Source of the DNA: Streptomyces morookaense
Lineage (GTDB): Bacteria > Actinomycetota > Actinomycetes > Streptomycetales > Streptomycetaceae
Length of the DNA: 64,000 bases
Reading direction: 5' to 3'
Assembly (NCBI RefSeq): GCF_013030945.1
Contig: NZ_JABBXF010000004.1
Coordinates: 62,001-126,000, forward strand
Part shown: positions 44,445-52,704 of the stretch, piece after piece
Position numbering within the stretch: the stretch's first letter is position 1
Layout: each line of letters opens with the position of its first letter
Position numbers and translations under genes: made by a program
Notes under the pieces: generated by a model
Seen by the model: only the letters and a program-made list of their open reading frames with translations
What the model was told of the DNA's origin: nothing
Databases searched by the model: none

Positions 44445-45106
44445 CCGCCGCCGAGGACCGCTACGACGCCACCCCCTACCTCCCCGGGCGCGGCGGACTG
44501 GCCGCGCTGCGGGAGGCGGCGGCCGGCTGCCACGGCTGCCCGCTGCACCGCGCGGCCACCCAGACCGTCTTCGGCGCGGGCGGGACCTCGGCCCGCCTCC
44601 TGCTCGTCGGGGAACAGCCCGGCGACCAGGAGGACCGCAAGGGCCACCCCTTCGTCGGCCCGGCCGGCGGCGTGCTGAACCGGGCTCTGGAGGAGGCCGG
44701 TATCGACCCCGACGACACGTACGTCACCAATGCCGTCAAGCACTTCAAGTTCACGCAGTCCGGCCCTGGCAAGCGCCGGATCCACAAGGCCCCGGACCTG
44801 CGCGAGATGCGTGCCTGCCGCCCCTGGCTGGCGGCCGAGCTGCGGCTGGTCGACCCCGACGTCGTGGTCGCGCTCGGCGCGACCGCGGGCAAGGCACTGC
44901 TCGGTCCCTCGTTCCGGGTGACGCGGGACCGCGGAGTCGCCCTGCCGCTGCCGCCCCTGGACGGGCACGGGGACGAGGAGGGCGAGGGCGTCGTGGTCGC
45001 CACCCTCCACCCCTCGGCGGTGCTGCGCGCCGACGACGAAGAGCAGGCCCGGGCGTACGCGGGCCTGGTCGCGGACCTGCGCGTCGCGGGGCGGCTGCTG
45101 GGCTGA
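44441..45106 (+). CDS. udgX: Uracil-DNA glycosylase, UdgX type
   Basis: This 221-residue enzyme removes uracil from DNA. The family-4-like Fe-S Cys residues begin with CHGC (~30-33), and the active-site motif is GEQPGDQED (~57-65). The loop KRRIH at ~111-115 is the UdgX signature: its His (~115) attacks the sugar and leaves the enzyme covalently joined to DNA. The C-terminal motif ATLHPSAVLR is present. The GTG overlaps the stop of the SDR gene, an unexpected partner. A possible terminator hairpin lies 76 bases after the stop. Confidence 0.93.
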   Translation: MTAAEDRYDATPYLPGRGGLAALREAAAGCHGCPLHRAATQTVFGAGGTSARLLLVGEQPGDQEDRKGHPFVGPAGGVLNRALEEAGIDPDDTYVTNAVKHFKFTQSGPGKRRIHKAPDLREMRACRPWLAAELRLVDPDVVVALGATAGKALLGPSFRVTRDRGVALPLPPLDGHGDEEGEGVVVATLHPSAVLRADDEEQARAYAGLVADLRVAGRLLG

Positions 45107-45182
45107 CCGGCGCCCGCCGTGACCTCCGGCACCCACCCTGTGAGCAGGCACGTCACACCGGGTGAGCCACCCCACAGCCGAC

Positions 45183-45206
45183 GCGCTTCCCCCGGCGGGG
45201 AAGCGC
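45183..45206. terminator. Perfect 10-bp inverted repeat downstream of udgX
   Basis: GCGCTTCCCC and its exact complement are separated by CGGC. There is no U-tract, which is common for streptomycete terminators. The 214-bp gap also has to hold the promoter of the MFS gene, so an operator is the alternative reading. The rest of the gap shows nothing else. Confidence 0.5.
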
Positions 45207-45320
45207 TTGTGACGATATCGGGGACGCCTGAGTGCTGCCGCGCCCCGGTGTCCACCCGGCCCACGCCCCCAGGGACCGTTTCCCTGCGGGCGTCTCGCTG
45301 CCCGGACCAGGGGCGCGAAC

Positions 45321-46730
45321 GTGCCGGCCCGCCGCCCCCGACCCCGGACCGGATCCTTGCGCCTCACCTTCCGCCAGCCCGCCAGTCCCCGTGTGCCCGC
45401 CGGCGCCACAGCGCTGCGGCCCGTCCGCGCGCTCCTCGGCCGCCGTGACACGGCCGGCGACCGGTCGCCGTGGCGCTGCCTGCGCAGCCCCGGCATGCGC
45501 TGGTGGTCCGCCGCGAACCTGGTGTCGAACCTGGGCACCTGGATGCAGCTGACCGTGCAGAACCTGCTGGTCCTCCAGCTCACCGGCTCGGCGGCCGCCA
45601 CCGGCCTGTCGCTCTCCGTGCAGGCCGCGCCCGGCCTGCTCTTCGGGCTCCTCGGCGGCGCCGTGGTCGACCGCTGGCCCCGGAAGGCGACCGCCGCGGT
45701 GAGCCAGGCCCTGCTGGCGCTCGTCGCGTTCACCACGGCCGCGCTGATCGGCCTCGGCATGCTCACCGTCCCCGTCCTGATGGCCCTGGCGGCCGTCACC
45801 GGCCTGATCGCCACGGTGGACGGGCCGGCGACCTCGCTGCTGGGCAACGACCTCGTCCCCGAGAAGGACGTGCCCTCCGCGATCGCCCTGGGATCGGTCG
45901 TGCACAGCGTCGGCCGGCTCGCGGGAACCGCCTTCGCGGCCGTGGGCATCGCCGCGATCGGCACCGCCGGCGCCTACGCGGTCAACGGCCTGTCGTTCCT
46001 CTTCGTGACCGCCGTCATCCCCTTCCTGCGCCTGCACCCGGACGCCGCCACGGCGGAGGCCCCGGCGGTGCCGCAGGAGCGGGAGGCCCGTGGCCGCGGC
46101 GGTCTGGCCTTCTTCTTCGGCCGGCGCGCCCTGCTGGCGCTGGCGGTGATCGGAGCGGTCAGCGCGGTCCTGGGCCGCAACTACCAGCTCACCCTCGCCA
46201 CGCTCGTCACGGGCCCGCTGCACGGCGGTGCCGGGGCGTACGGAATGGTCTCGACCCTGCTGGCGGTGGGCGGCATCGTCGGTGCCGTCGTGGCGGGCCG
46301 CCTGCGGCGCCCCACCGTCCGGCTGGTGGCGCTGCTCGCGGCCGCGGGCGCGCTGCTGCAGATCGTCGCCGGCCTCAGCCCGGTGCTCGCGGTGCTGCTG
46401 CTGATGGTGGTGCCGATGGCCATTGCCGAATCGGTGGTCGACACCGCGACGGCGACCGTGCTGCAGACCGACCCGCCCGCGCATCTGCGGGGCCGGGTGC
46501 TGGGCGTGTGGCGCAGCCTGAGCACGTCGTGGGGTCTTGCGGGGCCGCCGCTGCTGGGCCTGCTGGTGCAGGGCATCGGCGAGCGCGGCGCACTCGTGGC
46601 CGGCGGTGTCGTGATCGTCGCCGTGATCGGCGCGGGCGTCCTGGCCCGGCGCCGCATGCCGGCCGCCCGTGCCACTGCCGTGCCCGCAACCGTGCCTGCG
46701 GCCGAACCGGCCTTCCAGCCCGCGGCCTGA
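45321..46730 (+). CDS. MFS exporter (EntS-like)
   Basis: This 469-residue protein has an Arg/Pro-rich N-terminal tail of ~58 residues, then about twelve membrane segments beginning MRWWSAANLVSNLGTWMQL. The loop motif is GGAVVDRWPRKA, and the mid-protein segment DGPATSLLGNDLVPEKDVPSA is typical of the EntS/MFS_3 group, which exports siderophores and drugs. The GTG start is tentative because no strong ribosome site precedes it; a GTG at 45393 is an alternative. No regulator or siderophore gene is adjacent. Confidence 0.82.
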   Translation: MPARRPRPRTGSLRLTFRQPASPRVPAGATALRPVRALLGRRDTAGDRSPWRCLRSPGMRWWSAANLVSNLGTWMQLTVQNLLVLQLTGSAAATGLSLSVQAAPGLLFGLLGGAVVDRWPRKATAAVSQALLALVAFTTAALIGLGMLTVPVLMALAAVTGLIATVDGPATSLLGNDLVPEKDVPSAIALGSVVHSVGRLAGTAFAAVGIAAIGTAGAYAVNGLSFLFVTAVIPFLRLHPDAATAEAPAVPQEREARGRGGLAFFFGRRALLALAVIGAVSAVLGRNYQLTLATLVTGPLHGGAGAYGMVSTLLAVGGIVGAVVAGRLRRPTVRLVALLAAAGALLQIVAGLSPVLAVLLLMVVPMAIAESVVDTATATVLQTDPPAHLRGRVLGVWRSLSTSWGLAGPPLLGLLVQGIGERGALVAGGVVIVAVIGAGVLARRRMPAARATAVPATVPAAEPAFQPAA

Positions 46731-46739
46731 GCCTGCCCG

Positions 46740-46778
46740 GACCGGCCTTCGCGACCGGCCTTCGGGACCGGCCTTCGG
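46740..46778. repeat. Three tandem 13-bp repeats
   Basis: GACCGGCCTTCGC is followed by two copies of GACCGGCCTTCGG. They lie between the convergent MFS and DUF6480 genes. Each unit contains a GGCC palindrome, so the tract could form a weak bidirectional terminator structure. Confidence 0.7.
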
Positions 46779-46786
46779 GGCCGCCG

Positions 46787-47005
46787 TCACACGATGGCGG
46801 CCCAGATGATGACGGTGACGGCGAAGAAGAGCACCAGGACGCCGATGACGATGACCGGCCCCTTGCCCCAGCCGCGCGACATGTCGTCGCGCGGTCCCGT
46901 GCCGCCGGTGCTGTCCTCGCCGGGCGGGGTCTCACCGGGCGGCACTCCGCCGCCGGGTTCCAGGCCGGGTGTGCGCTCGGGGTCGGGATCGTGCATCGAA
47001 GCCAT
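46787..47005 (-). CDS. Small membrane protein (DUF6480-like)
   Basis: This 72-residue protein has an acidic, Pro/Gly-rich front half (MASMHDPDPERTPGLEPGG) and one C-terminal membrane helix (GPVIVIGVLVLFFAVTVIIW). This matches the short actinobacterial DUF6480 family. A GGAG lies 12-13 bases before the ATG; an ATG three codons later is also possible. Function is unknown. It is divergent from ctaD. Confidence 0.72.
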   Translation of the reverse strand: MASMHDPDPERTPGLEPGGGVPPGETPPGEDSTGGTGPRDDMSRGWGKGPVIVIGVLVLFFAVTVIIWAAIV

Positions 47006-47225
47006 GGCAGTGGCACCGCTTTCTCCGGTCGCGGGCTCGGCGCCCTGATTCTCGGACGGCCCTACGTCTCCAGGGTGCCCCGCCGGGCGAACCGGTGCAG
47101 CGCGCGGTACTCCGTTTACCCGGCGCGACGTTTGTGGACCGGGCGTGACGGCTACACAGATGTGCTGTCCGCAGCAGCGCGATGCCGAGGCGGCCGTCAC
47201 CGCCACCGAGCGCTCCGGAGGGGCC

Positions 47226-48938
47226 ATGGCGCAACTGCAGCACGATCGCGGCCTGGAGGAGGACCCCTCCCGCAATCCGCGCGTCCGCCAGGGCAGCAGG
47301 ATCAGGAACTACCTCACCACGACCGATCACAAGACGATCGGCAACATGTACCTGGCCACCTCCTTCGGGTTCTTCCTGCTCGGGGGGCTTCTGGCGATGC
47401 TGATGCGGGCCGAGCTGGCCCGGCCCGGCCTGCAGTTCCTCAGCACGACCCAGTACAACCAGCTGTTCACCATCCACGGCACGATCATGATGCTGCTCTT
47501 CGCGACCCCGACGTTCACCGGGTTCGCCAACGCGATCATGCCGCTGCAGATCGGCGCCCCCGATGTCGCTTTTCCCCGCCTCAACGCCCTGACCTACTGG
47601 CTGTTCCTCTTCGGCGGGCTGACGGTCGTCTCCGGGCTCGTCGTCCCCGGCGGCGCGGCCGCCTTCGGATGGTTCGCCTACGCCCCGCTGAACAGCGCCG
47701 TCTTCTCGCCCGGCGCGGGCGGCGACCTGTGGGCCATGGGCCTGGTACTGGCGGGACTGAGCACCACGCTGGGCTCGGTCAATTTCATCGCCACGATCCT
47801 GTGTCTGCGGGCCCCCGGCATGACCATGTTCCGGATGCCCATGTTCACGTGGAACGTCCTGTTCACCGCGATCCTGGTGCTGCCCGCCTTTCCCGTCCTG
47901 ACGGCCGCGCTGCTGGCCCTGGAGGCGGACCGCAAATTCGGTGCGCACGTGTTCGACGCGGCCAACGGGGGAGCACTTCTCTGGCAGCACCTGTTCTGGT
48001 TCTTCGGGCATCCCGAGGTCTACATCGTCGCCCTGCCGTTCTTCGGCGTGGTGACCGAGATCGTGCCCGTCTTCAGCCGCAAACCGGTCTTCGGCTATGC
48101 GGGAATGGTGGGCGCCACCATCGCCATCACCATGCTCTCCGCCACGGTCTGGGCCCACCACATGTTCGCCACCGGGGCGGTGCTGCTGCCCTTCTTCTCG
48201 ATGATGTCCTTCCTCATCGCCGTCCCGACCGGGGTGAAGTTCTTCAACTGGATCGGCACCATGTGGCGGGGCAGCCTCTCGTTCGAGACACCCATGCTGT
48301 GGGCGGTCGGCTTCATGGTCACCTTCCTGCTGGGCGGGCTCAGCGGGGTCGTCATCGCCTCGCCGCCGCTGGACTTCCACGTCACCGACAGCTACTTCAT
48401 CGTCGCCCACCTGCACTACGTGCTCTTCGGGACCATCGTCTTCGCCATGTTCGGCGGCTTCTACTTCTGGTGGCCGAAGCTCACCGGCAAAATGCTCGAC
48501 GAGCGCATCGGCAAAATCCACTTCTGGACCCTCTTCACCGGATTCCAGACGACCTTTCTCGTCCAGCACTGGCTCGGCTCGATGGGCATGCCCCGGCGCT
48601 ACGCCGACTACCTGGAGGCCGACGGCTTCACCCTGCTGAACACGGTCTCCTCCGTCGGGGCCTTCCTGCTCGGCCTGTCCACCCTGCCGTTCCTCCACAA
48701 CGTCCTGATCACCACGCGCTTCGGCAAGAAGGTCGCAACCGACGACCCCTGGGGGTTCGGGCGCTCCCTGGAGTGGGCCACCAGCTGTCCGCCGCCGCGT
48801 CACAACTTCGACGCCATTCCGCGGATCCGCTCCGACTCGCCCGCCTTCGACCTCCACCACCCCGAAGTGCTCGCCCTGCCGCTCACCAGCGGCACGGTGG
48901 AGCCGAGCCCCGACACCCTCGGAGAACAGAACCCGTGA
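47226..48938 (+). CDS. ctaD: Cytochrome c oxidase subunit I (aa3 type, accessory copy)
   Basis: This 570-residue protein is the haem-copper catalytic subunit that reduces O2 to water. It has ~12 membrane helices, beginning with [20 protein letters not shown]. Haem and CuB ligands are in [37 protein letters not shown] and [24 protein letters not shown] precedes the ATG; an upstream in-frame GTG has weak support. The subunit IV gene overlaps its stop. No subunit II gene (ctaC) is present, so it must borrow one or be a paralogue of the main oxidase. Confidence 0.94.
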   Translation: MAQLQHDRGLEEDPSRNPRVRQGSRIRNYLTTTDHKTIGNMYLATSFGFFLLGGLLAMLMRAELARPGLQFLSTTQYNQLFTIHGTIMMLLFATPTFTGFANAIMPLQIGAPDVAFPRLNALTYWLFLFGGLTVVSGLVVPGGAAAFGWFAYAPLNSAVFSPGAGGDLWAMGLVLAGLSTTLGSVNFIATILCLRAPGMTMFRMPMFTWNVLFTAILVLPAFPVLTAALLALEADRKFGAHVFDAANGGALLWQHLFWFFGHPEVYIVALPFFGVVTEIVPVFSRKPVFGYAGMVGATIAITMLSATVWAHHMFATGAVLLPFFSMMSFLIAVPTGVKFFNWIGTMWRGSLSFETPMLWAVGFMVTFLLGGLSGVVIASPPLDFHVTDSYFIVAHLHYVLFGTIVFAMFGGFYFWWPKLTGKMLDERIGKIHFWTLFTGFQTTFLVQHWLGSMGMPRRYADYLEADGFTLLNTVSSVGAFLLGLSTLPFLHNVLITTRFGKKVATDDPWGFGRSLEWATSCPPPRHNFDAIPRIRSDSPAFDLHHPEVLALPLTSGTVEPSPDTLGEQNP

Positions 48939-49327
48939 AGACCGAGGCCTTTCTCTTCTCCGGCGTCGCGGCCTTCTTCCTCGTCACCGATGTCGCCTAC
49001 ATCTGGTGGTCCGGAAAAGAACCGGCCGGCGGCGCGGCGCTCACCGTGTCGTTCCTCATGGCCTCGGTCATCGCCTTCTTCTGCGCCATGAACCACCGCC
49101 GGAAGGGCCGCAGACCCGAGGACCGCCCCGATTCGGAGATCCACGAGCGGGCCGGGGTCGTGGACTTCTTCCCGCCGCAGAGCGGTTACCCGCCTCTGAC
49201 GGCGCTGGGGGCGACCCTGCTGATGCTCGGCATCGTCTTCGGGCTGTGGCTGTTCATCGCCGGTGCCGGCATCACGATGGCGGGAATCATCGGCATGGCC
49301 TTGCAGTTCGTGGACGCCGGCGACTGA
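48935..49327 (+). CDS. ctaF: Cytochrome c oxidase subunit IV, actinobacterial type
   Basis: This 130-residue protein is the small actinobacterial CtaF subunit. It has two N-terminal helices ([21 protein letters not shown] and [17 protein letters not shown]). A loop follows with [20 protein letters not shown], and two C-terminal helices end at ALQFVDAGD. The GTG overlaps the CtaD stop, so the two are made together. It supports oxidase assembly rather than catalysis. Confidence 0.92.
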   Translation: MKTEAFLFSGVAAFFLVTDVAYIWWSGKEPAGGAALTVSFLMASVIAFFCAMNHRRKGRRPEDRPDSEIHERAGVVDFFPPQSGYPPLTALGATLLMLGIVFGLWLFIAGAGITMAGIIGMALQFVDAGD

Positions 49328-49362
49328 GGGGCGCCCCTGACGGGGCGCTGTGGCACAGCCCG

Positions 49363-51003
49363 CTACTCCTCCTCCGCCCGCGGCAGCGGACCCAGCGTCC
49401 GGCCCGAGACCTGCAGGCGCTGCTCGGCCGTGGCCGGCATCTCCACCCGGTCCCGGTAGAACCAGGTGCTCAGCGCCGCCCGCAGCCGGTACCGGCGCGG
49501 CGCCCCCGCCGCCGGCCGCTCCAGGGGCGCGGGGATGTCGCGCACCAGCATCCGGTAGCGGTGAGCCGCGTCGAGCGGCTCGTTGCCCTCGCCGAACCCG
49601 CCCTCCGGGGACTGGCGGACCGTCCCCGTCTCCTTCCCCTCCTCCAGCAGCCGACGGTCGTGCGCCTGCAGCGCGAGGCACACGCGCTTGGCGACCAGGA
49701 AGGTGATCACCGGCCCGGCGATCACCGCGACCCGGTAGATCCAGGTCAGCGCATCGACCGAGATCCGGAAGCTCCATGCCGCCACGTCGTTGCCGCCCGC
49801 CGCCAGCAGCACCGCGTAGAACACGACTCCGGCCACCCCCAGACCGGTGCGGACGGGCCGGTTCCTGGGCCGGTCGCACAGATGGTGCTCGAAGAGGTCG
49901 GCGCTGACCCACCGTTCGAAGAAGGGGTAGAGGTAGAGCACGAGGAAGAGCAGGCCGGGCAGCACCACCGCGGGCAGGAAGACGTTCCACATGAGGGTGT
50001 GCCCGCCCACGGCGTTCTCCCACGGGGGCATGAGCCGCAGGGCGCCTTCGAGGAATCCCACGTACCAGTCCGGCTGGGCATTCGTCGACACCTGGTCGGC
50101 GCGGTAAGGGCCGAAATTCCACACCGGGTTGATCTGGGCGATACCGCTCAGCACCGCGATCAGCCCGAAGACCATCAGGTTCAGGCCCGCCGACTTCGCC
50201 GTGAACTGGGGGAACATCGGCTGCCCGACCGCATTCCGGTTCGTCCGCCCCCGCTCCGGCCATTGCGTGTGCTTCAGATACACGACCAGCACCAGGTGCG
50301 CTGCGATCAGCGCGATCAACAGCCCCGGCGCGAACAGCACATGGGCGATGTACAGGCGGCGGATCACCGCATGTCCCGGGAACGCCCCGCCCCACACGAA
50401 GAAGTTCAGATACGTGCCGACGACCGGAATCGACATCACGATCGTGCTGGCCGTGCGCAGCCCCGTCCCGGACAGCAGATCGTCCGGGAGCGAGTAGCCG
50501 CAGAAACCCTCGAACAGCGCGAGCATGAACAGCGTGACGCCGATGACCCAGTTGAGCTCACGCGGCCGGCGAAAGGCCCCGGTGAAGAAGATGCGCAGCA
50601 TGTGCACGGCCGCCGCGGCGACGAAGACCAGGGCGGCCCAGTGGTGCATCTGCCGGATCAGCAGCCCGCCGCGCACGTCGAACGAGATGTGCAGCGTGGA
50701 GGCGTAGGCGCCGGTGACGAGCAGGCCGCGCAGAGGTGCGTACGGGCCCTGGTACGGGCTCTCGGCCATGCTGGGGTCGAAGAACAGGGTCAGGTAGCTG
50801 CCGGTGAGGACGAGCACCATGAAGCTGTAGAGCGCGATCTCGCCGAGCAGGAAGGACCAGTGGTCGGGAAAGGCCTTCCTGAACAGCATCCCGAACGCCT
50901 CGGACACCGGGGCCCGGCGGTCGGCACCGACGTATCCGCTGAATGCGGCCTGCCGCGCCCGGGCCTCGAGCATCTGCCTCCGTCGCCGCAGCAGCATGCG
51001 CAT
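49363..51003 (-). CDS. qcrB: Cytochrome bc1 complex cytochrome b subunit, orphan copy
   Basis: This 546-residue QcrB-type protein has the actinobacterial cytochrome b layout. Haem ligand His residues occur in YASTLHISFDVRGGLLIRQM followed by HHW, and in IRRLYIAHVLFAPGLLIALI followed by AAH. The PDWYVGFLEGALRLMPPWE segment lies near the quinol site, and the C-terminal extension has PATAEQRLQVSGRTLGP. The ATG at 51003 follows GAAGGG. QcrA and QcrC are not adjacent, unlike in the standard qcrCAB operon, so this is a stand-alone paralogue. It faces the ctaD-ctaF pair in a convergent arrangement and may work with that alternative module. Confidence 0.92.
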   Translation of the reverse strand: MRMLLRRRRQMLEARARQAAFSGYVGADRRAPVSEAFGMLFRKAFPDHWSFLLGEIALYSFMVLVLTGSYLTLFFDPSMAESPYQGPYAPLRGLLVTGAYASTLHISFDVRGGLLIRQMHHWAALVFVAAAAVHMLRIFFTGAFRRPRELNWVIGVTLFMLALFEGFCGYSLPDDLLSGTGLRTASTIVMSIPVVGTYLNFFVWGGAFPGHAVIRRLYIAHVLFAPGLLIALIAAHLVLVVYLKHTQWPERGRTNRNAVGQPMFPQFTAKSAGLNLMVFGLIAVLSGIAQINPVWNFGPYRADQVSTNAQPDWYVGFLEGALRLMPPWENAVGGHTLMWNVFLPAVVLPGLLFLVLYLYPFFERWVSADLFEHHLCDRPRNRPVRTGLGVAGVVFYAVLLAAGGNDVAAWSFRISVDALTWIYRVAVIAGPVITFLVAKRVCLALQAHDRRLLEEGKETGTVRQSPEGGFGEGNEPLDAAHRYRMLVRDIPAPLERPAAGAPRRYRLRAALSTWFYRDRVEMPATAEQRLQVSGRTLGPLPRAEEE

Positions 51004-51203
51004 GTGCCCTTCACGCTTCCTCTCGTGCCGATCGCACCGACAGGTAGATGACGGCACGGCCCCGCTCCGGCACCGGATACCACCGGCACGACGGGCCGGA
51101 CGTTCCCCCCAAGGGGTGCTGCCGATCGGACCAGCGGCGGTACGGCCGCACGCGGCACGGGGAAGGGGAGGCACACACGGCACACACCCTGCGGAGGAGC
51201 CCA

Positions 51204-51785
51204 GTGCCAGACGACACGCAGGACTCCGGCATCATCGGCGAACTCACCGCCGACCACCGGGCGGTGCAGCAGCTCTTCGACCGCATCCGTGCCGCCGCTC
51301 CCGGCAGCGCGGAACGCAAGGATCTGGCCGACCGGGTGACCATCGACCTCGTACGCCACGGAGCCGTCGAGAAGGAGCACCTGTACCCGGCCGTCCGCCG
51401 GTACCTGCCCCGCGGCACCGCCTGGGCCGACCGGGGACTCGCGAACCACGCCGGGATCGAGCGCGTCCTGAAGGAGCTGGATCAACGGCGGCCGGACGAT
51501 GGGGAGTTCGACGGGCTGCTCGTCGAGCTCGTCACCCTGGTGACTTCGCACGCCGTGGAGGAGGAACAGCGGCTCTTCCCCCTGCTGCAGGCCGTCTGCC
51601 CGGCCGCGGAACTGCGGGAGCTGGGGGAGAAGGTCCGCGCGGACCGGCCCACCGCACCCACCCGGCCCCGGCCGCCCGCCCCGCAGGCCGAGTCGGCGGG
51701 CCCGGCGGTGCTGCCCGGCACCGGACTTCTCGACCGGGTCCGGGACGTCCTCACGAGGCGGGGCAGACGCGCCGGCGGGCCATGA
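51204..51785 (+). CDS. Hemerythrin HHE-domain protein
   Basis: This 193-residue protein has a four-helix hemerythrin-like domain with ligands in GELTADHRAVQQLFDRI, LVRHGAVEKEHLYPAVR, LANHAGIERVLKEL and VTSHAVEEEQRLFPLL. A Pro/Arg-rich linker and a short amphipathic tail (GTGLLDRVRDVLTRRG) follow, as in the hydrogenase-linked hemerythrin at 24935-25480. GGAGGAG precedes the GTG. It is divergent from qcrB, and its last 35 bases overlap the convergent GT9 gene. Binding of O2, NO or iron near the respiratory genes is a reasonable inference. Confidence 0.87.
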   Translation: MPDDTQDSGIIGELTADHRAVQQLFDRIRAAAPGSAERKDLADRVTIDLVRHGAVEKEHLYPAVRRYLPRGTAWADRGLANHAGIERVLKELDQRRPDDGEFDGLLVELVTLVTSHAVEEEQRLFPLLQAVCPAAELRELGEKVRADRPTAPTRPRPPAPQAESAGPAVLPGTGLLDRVRDVLTRRGRRAGGP

Positions 51786-52704
51786 CCCCCAGCGCGGCCC
51801 GCAGGACCTCCGCGGTTCCGATGCGCAGGAGCAGCGGGTCCGGCTGTCCGCCGTGCGGATCACCGGCGGGGCCCGGGTGCCAGAGGGCCGCGTGCAGCGG
51901 CGACGGCGGGGGCCCCCACAGGGCGGGCGGCACGGGACCGAAGAGCGTCACGCTGGGCGTCGCGCACGCGACGGCGAGGTGGGCCGGGCCGGTGTCACCG
52001 CTGATCACCGCCGTCGCGCCGGCGACGAGCGCGGACAGCGTGCCGAACGGCAGCCCGCCCGGGAAGGCATCGGCCCCGCCGACGGAGACGGCGGCCACCA
52101 GCTCCTCCTCGCCGGGGCCGCCGGTGACCGCCACCCGGTGCCCGCGCCGCAGCAGTTCGCGGACCACGGCGGCGTAGCGCTCGGCGGGCCAGCGCCGGGC
52201 GGCCGAGGCGGCACCGGGGTGCACCACGACGGCGCCCGGCGCCGGCGAGGCGCCGGGCGGGCGCGGCAGCGCCAGGTCACGGGCGTCGGCGGGGATGCCG
52301 TAGGCCCGCAGCAGCCGGCACCAGCGCTCCCGCTCGTGCTCGTGGCGGAACCACGGAGGACCGTCCACCTCGGGCGTCTCCGGATGGGCGAAGGCCAGCA
52401 GCCTGGCGGGGCCGAGCGCCAGCAGCAGCCGGTGGCTCGGCGGGCCGTTGCCGTGCAGGTCGACGGCGACGTCCGGCGGTGGACCCGTCCACGGCAGCGG
52501 GCCGGGAACGGCGCGCCCGGGGGCGGAGGCCGGGAGCAGGGTGTCCACGGCACCGGTCGCCGCCGCGGCCTCGGCGAGCTCCGGGGGTGCCGCGAGGATC
52601 AGCTCGTGGCCGGGATACGCGCGCCGCAGGGCCCGCAGCGCCGGCACCCCGGTGAGCAGATCACCCAGGCCCAGCGCCCGCAGCACCAGCATCCGGCGGG
52701 TCAC
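51751..52704 (-). CDS. Glycosyltransferase family 9 (heptosyltransferase-like), last gene of glycan operon
   Basis: This 317-residue enzyme has the GT9 pattern of ADP-heptose transferases: VLRALGLGDLLTGVPALRAL near the start, PGAVVVHPGAASAARRWPAERYA in the middle and the donor loop VISGDTGPAHLAVACATPSVTLFGP. It probably moves heptose from an ADP-heptose donor to a growing glycan. The GTG overlaps the HldE stop (GTGA). It is the second GT9 of the operon, the other being at 56893-57930, so at least two heptose linkages are likely. Its 3' end overlaps the hemerythrin gene by 35 bases. Confidence 0.88.
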   Translation of the reverse strand: MTRRMLVLRALGLGDLLTGVPALRALRRAYPGHELILAAPPELAEAAAATGAVDTLLPASAPGRAVPGPLPWTGPPPDVAVDLHGNGPPSHRLLLALGPARLLAFAHPETPEVDGPPWFRHEHERERWCRLLRAYGIPADARDLALPRPPGASPAPGAVVVHPGAASAARRWPAERYAAVVRELLRRGHRVAVTGGPGEEELVAAVSVGGADAFPGGLPFGTLSALVAGATAVISGDTGPAHLAVACATPSVTLFGPVPPALWGPPPSPLHAALWHPGPAGDPHGGQPDPLLLRIGTAEVLRAALGVMARRRVCPAS

